A stretch of DNA of 6,446 nt from Opitutales bacterium (GTDB taxonomy: Bacteria; Verrucomicrobiota; Verrucomicrobiia; Opitutales; Intestinicryptomonadaceae): positions 1 to 6,446 of the forward strand of contig JAJXPD010000126.1 in NCBI GenBank assembly GCA_021641325.1. The letters run 5' to 3'. Within the stretch, counting starts at the first letter, position 1. The number at the start of each line of letters is the position of its first letter. Below the pieces are notes generated by a model, which was not told where the DNA came from, searched no databases, and saw only the letters and a program-made list of their open reading frames with translations. Both the position numbers and the translations under genes were made by a program. Shown in pieces: positions 1-3,741 of this stretch.

Positions 1-340
1 GTTCCTCCGCTTTGGGGGCGGGGTTGGCCTCCTCCTTTTTTGCGGCTTCCTCCGCCTTCTTTTCGGCTTCGACTTCCGCCGCAGTCTTTACGACCTTTTT
101 AGGTTCTTCCGCCTTTTCGGGCGCGGGAGCGGCGTCTGCGGCGGCTTCGGGCTTTGCGTTTGCCGCCGTCGCGGTTGCTTTGTAGTCGTTGGCTATTTCT
201 TCGGCATACAGGGGCGCGATTGCGTTGGACGACGTTTTAATCTCCAAGCCGTATTTGTCTTTGCGCTGGTTGATGAAATCAATCAGCTCTTTGCTCGGTA
301 TGTTTAGTTCCTTGGCTAAGGCGTGTATTCTGATGCTCAT
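1..340 (-). CDS. infB: Translation initiation factor IF-2, N-terminal part (3' end outside window)
   Basis: The gene reads leftward from an ATG at 340-338, and the frame stays open for 113 codons to the window edge. Residues 1 to about 53 (starting MSIRIHALAKELNIPSKELI) look like the small helical IF-2 N-terminal domain, with the typical pattern of basic start, ALAKEL helix, then a KELIDFI helix. From about residue 54 the protein becomes a low-complexity Ala/Glu/Lys/Pro linker, as expected before the GTPase domain, which lies outside the window. IF-2 is the cytosolic GTPase that places initiator fMet-tRNA on the 30S subunit and promotes joining of the 50S subunit. The gene follows nusA by 39 bp on the same strand, the classic order, so co-transcription is likely. 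A weak Shine-Dalgarno AGGG (complement of 347-350) sits six bases before the ATG. Identification rests on the N-terminal domain, the linker and the synteny; the GTPase motifs cannot be seen here. Confidence 0.9.
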   Translation of the reverse strand, partial: MSIRIHALAKELNIPSKELIDFINQRKDKYGLEIKTSSNAIAPLYAEEIANDYKATATAANAKPEAAADAAPAPEKAEEPKKVVKTAAEVEAEKKAEEAAKKEEANPAPKAEE

Positions 341-379
341 TTATAGCCCTGTTTTTTACTTGTTCTTTTCCGCAAAGTT

Positions 380-1633
380 CTATTGCGCCTGATGCTGTCT
401 TACCGCTTCGATGATTTTTGCGGCTTCGGCTTCGTCAAAGCCGACATTCACGAGGTCGTGCGCTTCCGCGCCTTCGAAAGCTTCGAGGGTGGTGAAGCCC
501 CTGTCTACGAGCATGCAAAGCTCTTCGAACGAGAGCGTCGGCAACGCCTTTGCGAGCGATTCCGCCGCCTGCACAATCTTTTCGTCGAATCCCGCAACTT
601 CCGCCGCCTCTTTTACGACGTCGAGCTTCCAGCCCAACAGGCGCGACGTGAGTTTCGCGTTCGAGCCGCGCTTCCCGATTACCACCGAGAGGTCGGCTTC
701 GGACACTTCGAACGAGATGATTTTGTTGAAATTGTCCACCTTTACGTTCTTTGCGACTGCGGGTTTAATGCACTCTTCCAAGAGTGTAATCGGGTCGGGC
801 GAGTATTTGATGACGTCGATTTTCTCGCCGTTAAGCTCTCTGACAATGCTCTTCACGCGCGAGCCGCCCGCGCCGACGCACGCGCCCACGGGGTCGATGC
901 GGGGGTCTGCGGAGCTTACGGCAATCTTCGTGCGGTAGCCGGGTTCGCGCGCCATTGCCTCAATCTTGACCGAGCCGTCGGCGATTTCCGAGACTTCCAA
1001 GTCGAAAAGTCTGCGCACGAATTTGTAGCTTGCGCGGCTGAGGATAATTTCCGGGCCGCGCGGCGAGTTGTCTATTTCCAGAAGCAGGCAGCGGATTCTT
1101 TCGCCCGCGCCGTAGTCTTCGCCGGGGACGCATTCGCGCTTGGGCATGATAGCCTCGGCCTTGCCGAGATCCACGACAAACGCGCCCTTTTCGCGGCGGC
1201 GGACTGTGCCCGATACGATGTCGCCCACAACGTCTTTATAGTCGTCGAAAATTCTCTCCTTTTCGAACTGGCGGACTTTCTGGATTATGCTCTGGTATAC
1301 GTTCTTTGCCGCGATGCGTCCGAGGTTGGAAAGGTCTATTTCGCGTTCGATGACGTCGCCGATTTGGGCGTCGGGCTTGATGAGTTTCGCCTTGTCGATG
1401 TGGATTTGCGTTGCGGGGTCTGCGACGCTGTCGCTTACCGTAAGCAGCGCCCACGATTTCAGCGCGCCCGACTTGGGGTTGATGTCGATTTTAAGGTCGT
1501 ATCCCGCATGCGCGCTCTTGGAGGCAGCATTTTTGATTGCCGCCGCGATTGATTCAATCATGTCCTGACGGCTTATCTGCTTCTCTTTTTCCATGTATTC
1601 GAGAATTGCCAAAATTTCGCTGCTGTTGCTCAT
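380..1633 (-). CDS. nusA: Transcription termination/antitermination factor NusA
   Basis: This complete 417-residue protein is NusA, which binds RNA polymerase and nascent RNA, promotes pausing and hairpin-dependent termination, and takes part in antitermination. Domains in order: RNA-polymerase-binding N-terminal domain (about 1-128), S1 domain (about 133-199), KH1 (about 200-280) with the hallmark stretch [14 protein letters not shown] at 247-260 and its GxxG loop at 254-257, KH2 (about 283-345) with VIGKRG at 318-323, and one short helix-hairpin-helix-like C-terminal domain (about 355-415). It lacks the two acidic repeats of the roughly 495-residue E. coli protein, but one or no C-terminal module is common outside Proteobacteria. 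The ATG at 1633-1631 fits because the family usually starts with a few residues and then an 'EILAILE' helix; the next Met (residue 14) would cut that helix. Only a weak AAAGA-type ribosome site precedes it. The stop (TAG) lies 39 bp before infB. No rimP is found directly upstream. Confidence 0.97.
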   Translation of the reverse strand: MSNSSEILAILEYMEKEKQISRQDMIESIAAAIKNAASKSAHAGYDLKIDINPKSGALKSWALLTVSDSVADPATQIHIDKAKLIKPDAQIGDVIEREIDLSNLGRIAAKNVYQSIIQKVRQFEKERIFDDYKDVVGDIVSGTVRRREKGAFVVDLGKAEAIMPKRECVPGEDYGAGERIRCLLLEIDNSPRGPEIILSRASYKFVRRLFDLEVSEIADGSVKIEAMAREPGYRTKIAVSSADPRIDPVGACVGAGGSRVKSIVRELNGEKIDVIKYSPDPITLLEECIKPAVAKNVKVDNFNKIISFEVSEADLSVVIGKRGSNAKLTSRLLGWKLDVVKEAAEVAGFDEKIVQAAESLAKALPTLSFEELCMLVDRGFTTLEAFEGAEAHDLVNVGFDEAEAAKIIEAVRQHQAQ

Positions 1634-1687
1634 ATTATATTCTTTCGGGATTTAATTGTGTAATTTTCGGTATTTTTGCGTGTAGAC

Positions 1688-1712
1688 AAAAAAGAGCGGG
1701 CAAAGCCCACTC
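1688..1712 (-). terminator. Terminator-like hairpin in the nusA leader (candidate attenuator)
   Basis: On the minus strand, GAGTGGGC (complement of 1705-1712), a TTT loop and GCCCGCTC (complement of 1694-1701) form an 8-bp stem with one G-T wobble. Six T's follow directly (complement of 1688-1693). This is a canonical intrinsic terminator shape. It lies about 55 bp before the nusA start codon and downstream of a plausible promoter, while the upstream gene already has its own terminator at 1852-1880. The best reading is therefore a leader attenuator controlling nusA-infB; a second back-up terminator for the upstream gene is the alternative. An AGAC/GTCT pair flanks the hairpin (complement of 1716-1719 and of 1683-1686) and could lengthen or compete with the stem. 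The structure is seen directly; the regulatory role is inferred. Confidence 0.7.
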
Positions 1713-1726
1713 CGAGTCTGTGTCAA

Positions 1727-1755
1727 ATAATTCTATCTATATTCTTTCAAGTCAA
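1727..1755 (-). promoter_or_regulatory. Putative sigma70-type promoter for nusA-infB
   Basis: On the minus strand, TTGACT (complement of 1750-1755) is followed after 17 bases by AATTAT (complement of 1727-1732), matching 5/6 and 4/6 of the -35 and -10 consensus. A better -10 word, TAGAAT (complement of 1730-1735), overlaps it but with a short 14-base spacer. The region is AT-rich against a GC-rich background. Transcription would begin near 1720, leaving a leader of nearly 90 nt that contains the 1688-1712 hairpin almost at its 5' end. This is a consensus match by eye only. Confidence 0.5.
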
Positions 1756-1851
1756 GTAAAAAAATAGCGCAGTAGGGGTCGGGTGTGGCGGTTTGTCCGC
1801 AACGCGTCGGCGGAAAGGGTGTTTCCCGCTTTTCAGCCGCGCGCTGGGCGC

Positions 1852-1880
1852 AAAAAAACGCGCCGTGTTTTGCGGCGCGT
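1852..1880 (-). terminator. Intrinsic terminator of the exported-protein gene at 1905-2807
   Basis: On the minus strand, ACGCGCCG (complement of 1873-1880), a 7-base loop and CGGCGCGT (complement of 1858-1865) form a perfect 8-bp GC-rich stem. It is followed by a run of seven T's (complement of 1852-1858, the first overlapping the stem end). It begins 24 bp after the TAG stop at 1907-1905, the normal place for a Rho-independent terminator, and would separate that gene from nusA. Confidence 0.85.
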
Positions 1881-1904
1881 GCGGTTCTTAATTTCCGTTT
1901 GCGG

Positions 1905-2807
1905 CTACTTGACTTCCAGAATGTAGTCTTTCTGGCTTTTGCCGTCGAGCGAGCCGAGCTTGATTGTGTAGTCAAGCCCGCCCTGCGCCGTCGTCGAGCC
2001 GAGCGAAACGTTTTTGCCGTTGAACGTTATCGAGCGGAATTTGCCCGCGGGGGCTTTTTTTCCCGTGCTTGCCAAGAGCGGGTAGACGCCTTTTTTGAGC
2101 TTTCCCTTTACGTTTACTTTAAGCTCCGCATTCGAGACATTCGCGCTCTTGACCGAAATCGACGGCATTTTGCCGTCCTTTTCGTTGAAGACGAGGCGGA
2201 AGTGGAGATCGGGCATTTCCGCCATGATGGAGTCGAGCACAAGTTCGCCCTTGGCGTTGATTTGCGAGTTGCCCGTGAGGTCAATCGTCGCGCCAGAGTG
2301 GTTTTTTACGGGCTTGACGTATATTGCGGGCATTGTGAACATGATGTTGCCTGTCATGTCCATTTTTGTGTCCTCCAAATAGAGGGTGCTGCTTCCCATT
2401 TCCTTGCATTTTTCCCAAACCGAGAATTGCAGCGAGCCGTTGAGCGCAACTTGGCTCTTGCGCAATTTCAGGAAGTTTACCGACTTTGTCCAGCCGCCGT
2501 GGTTGAAGTAAATCTCTTTTGTGGTGAGCTTTTTGCCGTCCATTACCGCGCGGGTGTCGTACATTACGGAAAGCCCTCTGCATTCGACGGGCATGTCGAT
2601 TACAAAGTCTTTGTTTCTGGTTTTCAGCCAAACATAGTCTTTGCGACCGGGTTTGCCCTTCATCGGGACGGGGTTGTTGTGGGGGTCTGACTCCCATTCG
2701 CAGGTCGAGAATTTTCCCGATTTTCCCTTGATTACAGTGGAGAATCCGAGCGCGAACACTTCGGAGACCGCAAAAATTGCCGTTAAAACCAACAGATATT
2801 TCTTCAT
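1905..2807 (-). CDS. Exported beta-rich protein of unknown function
   Basis: This 300-residue protein starts with a clear signal peptide: MKK, a hydrophobic core, and a likely signal peptidase I site after VFA (residues 17-19). It is therefore exported, to the periplasm, outer surface or medium. The mature chain is Lys-rich, has three cysteines (36, 76, 134), and from about residue 110 on shows alternating hydrophobic/polar stretches with many N-G and D-G turns (TLYLEDTKMDMTGN, QINAKGELVLDS), as in beta-helix or stacked beta-strand proteins. The C-terminal part (about 235-300) has a 'KGVYPLLAS' element, then an FNGKNV strand and a final 'DYILEV' strand. That layout recalls the ends of passenger-like beta-solenoid proteins common in Verrucomicrobiota, but this is an impression, not a family match. 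No lipobox, membrane span or anchoring signal is visible. It is divergent from the gene at 2863 and has its own terminator at 1852-1880, so it is monocistronic. The ATG at 2807-2805 is fixed by the signal peptide; no good Shine-Dalgarno precedes it. I do not recognise the gene. Confidence 0.85.
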   Translation of the reverse strand: MKKYLLVLTAIFAVSEVFALGFSTVIKGKSGKFSTCEWESDPHNNPVPMKGKPGRKDYVWLKTRNKDFVIDMPVECRGLSVMYDTRAVMDGKKLTTKEIYFNHGGWTKSVNFLKLRKSQVALNGSLQFSVWEKCKEMGSSTLYLEDTKMDMTGNIMFTMPAIYVKPVKNHSGATIDLTGNSQINAKGELVLDSIMAEMPDLHFRLVFNEKDGKMPSISVKSANVSNAELKVNVKGKLKKGVYPLLASTGKKAPAGKFRSITFNGKNVSLGSTTAQGGLDYTIKLGSLDGKSQKDYILEVK

Positions 2808-2812
2808 GTCTT

Positions 2813-2835
2813 AAAGGTAATTTACGTTTGCCTTT
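2813..2835. repeat. Imperfect inverted repeat in the divergent promoter region (possible operator)
   Basis: AAAGGTAA (2813-2820) and TTGCCTTT (2828-2835) are inverted copies matching at 7 of 8 positions around a 7-base centre. The repeat lies 5 bp before the start codon of the minus-strand gene and just upstream of the TATAAA box of the plus-strand gene, where a regulator could affect both. As RNA in the plus sense it could also form a hairpin with one G-U pair. The operator role is inferred from position only, and a chance repeat of this size is possible. Confidence 0.3.
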
Positions 2836-2846
2836 CGTGTCAATTT

Positions 2847-2852
2847 TATAAA
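2847..2852 (+). promoter_or_regulatory. Putative -10 box for the gene at 2863
   Basis: TATAAA lies 10 bases before the ATG at 2863-2865. No strong -35 is present at the ideal distance: TTTACG at 2821-2826 is 20 bases upstream, and the alternative -10 word TTTTAT (2844-2849) would give a 17-base spacer. Transcription from this box would start only a few bases before the ATG, giving an almost leaderless mRNA. That fits the absence of a Shine-Dalgarno sequence here. The call is tentative. Confidence 0.35.
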
Positions 2853-2862
2853 CATCGCAAAC

Positions 2863-3531
2863 ATGAAAAAGGTTTTGTCGGCATTTATACTGCTTTTTTC
2901 CGCCGCAGTGTCGGCGTTCGGCGTGGCGAAGAAAATAGACGCAAGCTCGAACGAAAAATTGCAGGAGACGTTCTTCGAGGCATTGACCGCCATCGAAAAC
3001 GACGGGCAGCAGCAGGCGTTCGCCTCCGCAATGGCGACAATCGGCGTCGTGCTTTCGCAGAAATACGGCGAGACCGCCGCGCACAAAAAATATGTCGAGC
3101 TTGTCAACGGCAAGACCGCCGACGAAATCGTAGCCCTCGCAAAGTCGATGACTCCCCAGCTCAGAGGGACTGCCAAGCGCGTTGACGGCAAGAGCGCGGA
3201 GTCTTTCAACGCGAGCGTCGGGCGAATGCTCATAGGCGTGTCGCTCGACAAGCAACGCCGCTTTTCCGCCGCGGTCGCGAAAATCATGTACGACGCCGAG
3301 CAGAAAAAACTCACCGAGACCGATGTCGCAAAAATGCTCGACGGCAAGACCGTTGACGAGGTGATAGATTTTGCCGCCCCCATAAAAACGCCATTCCCCA
3401 CGAACGAGTCCGAAGAGTTCTACCTCACCCCCGTATCGAAAGAGGAGCTTCGGGCGCGAAAGATAATCCCCGCCGAGGACGAAGCTCCGCAGCCGTATTC
3501 GAAATCTCTTGTGCCTACCTCCGCAAAATAG
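2863..3531 (+). CDS. Small exported protein with two tandem internal repeats, function unknown
   Basis: This 222-residue protein starts with a signal peptide (MKK, hydrophobic core, probable cleavage after VSA at 16-18); no lipobox Cys is present. The mature part is mostly helical and contains two related units, about 25-94 and 107-172. Each begins with an I/V-D-x-x-S-x-E segment (IDASSNE; VDGKSAE), continues with a helix around QAFASAMATI or RRFSAAVAKI, and ends in a shared motif, VNGKTADEIVALA (82-93ish) or LDGKTVDEVIDFA. The 'D-S-x-E ... GKT-DE-V' pattern reminds me of a family of small bacterial lipoproteins and secreted proteins of unknown function (DUF6694-like), usually with a single unit; this is from memory and unverified. 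The C-terminal tail (173-222) is charged and Pro-rich, probably disordered. The gene is divergent from the exported-protein gene at 2807, with 55 bp between the start codons, and convergent with the rhamnosidase. The start is set by the signal peptide; no Shine-Dalgarno is seen. No function can be assigned. Confidence 0.85.
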   Translation: MKKVLSAFILLFSAAVSAFGVAKKIDASSNEKLQETFFEALTAIENDGQQQAFASAMATIGVVLSQKYGETAAHKKYVELVNGKTADEIVALAKSMTPQLRGTAKRVDGKSAESFNASVGRMLIGVSLDKQRRFSAAVAKIMYDAEQKKLTETDVAKMLDGKTVDEVIDFAAPIKTPFPTNESEEFYLTPVSKEELRARKIIPAEDEAPQPYSKSLVPTSAK

Positions 3532-3566
3532 CGGCGTGCGCGGTTGCGCGATGTTTTCAATCGCCC

Positions 3567-3600
3567 ACGCGGCGGGCTTGGTCGGAGACGCGGCGGGCTT
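3567..3600. repeat. 13-bp direct repeat in the convergent intergenic region
   Basis: ACGCGGCGGGCTT occurs at 3567-3579 and again at 3588-3600, a 21-bp period. The second copy contains GCGGGC (3593-3598), which can pair with GCCCGC (3620-3625) across a 21-base loop, followed by GGGTTTTG. That would be at best a weak terminator for the plus-strand gene. The rest of 3532-3684 shows no open frame that looks coding. The repeat is directly visible; no function is assigned. Confidence 0.6.
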
Positions 3601-3684
3601 TGAAATTTCGGCGTTTTTTGCCCGCGGGTTTTGTTTATGCGTTTCGCGCGGAGCGTGTCGGCATTGGGCGTTTTGTATATAATA

Positions 3685-3720
3685 AAAGACGGACTGCCCT
3701 TTGCGGGAGAGTCCGTCTTT
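3685..3720. terminator. Bidirectional intrinsic terminator between convergent genes
   Basis: AAAGACGGACT (3685-3695) and AGTCCGTCTTT (3710-3720) form a perfect 11-bp stem, with a further CCC/GGG pairing inside the 14-base loop. In the plus direction the stem ends in TTT-G-TTTT; in the minus direction it ends in TTTTATTATA (complement of 3678-3687). It can therefore end transcription of the plus-strand gene stopping at 3531 and of the rhamnosidase gene stopping at 3742, about 22 bp away on the minus strand. The position between convergent genes fits this role. Confidence 0.88.
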
Positions 3721-3741
3721 GTTTTCGGAGTTTGCGTCGCG

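Noticed and set aside
886..897. KH1 loop of NusA reads GAGG instead of the E. coli GMRG
   Set aside because: The loop varies across bacteria (a Gly-rich GEGG form occurs in Thermotoga, from memory), so this is normal family variation rather than a missing key residue.
383..1552. 389-codon open frame on the plus strand opposite nusA
   Set aside because: It is antisense to a textbook NusA; composition is Arg/Phe/Ala/Val-rich, no domain or start signal is seen, and it mirrors the codon phase of nusA.
1811..1835. Possible plus-strand hairpin GGAAA/TTTCC followed by GCTTTT
   Set aside because: The stem is short with a bulge, the T run is weak, and no plus-strand gene lies upstream to need it.
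1785..2690. 301-codon open frame on the plus strand opposite the exported-protein gene
   Set aside because: The minus-strand frame has a signal peptide and a well-placed terminator. The plus-strand frame has neither, and it would run straight through the 1852-1880 terminator hairpin.
2281..3255. 324-codon minus-strand open frame spanning the divergent region
   Set aside because: It overlaps both exported-protein genes in other frames, is Arg/His/Gln-rich, and crosses the region where both real genes have their starts.
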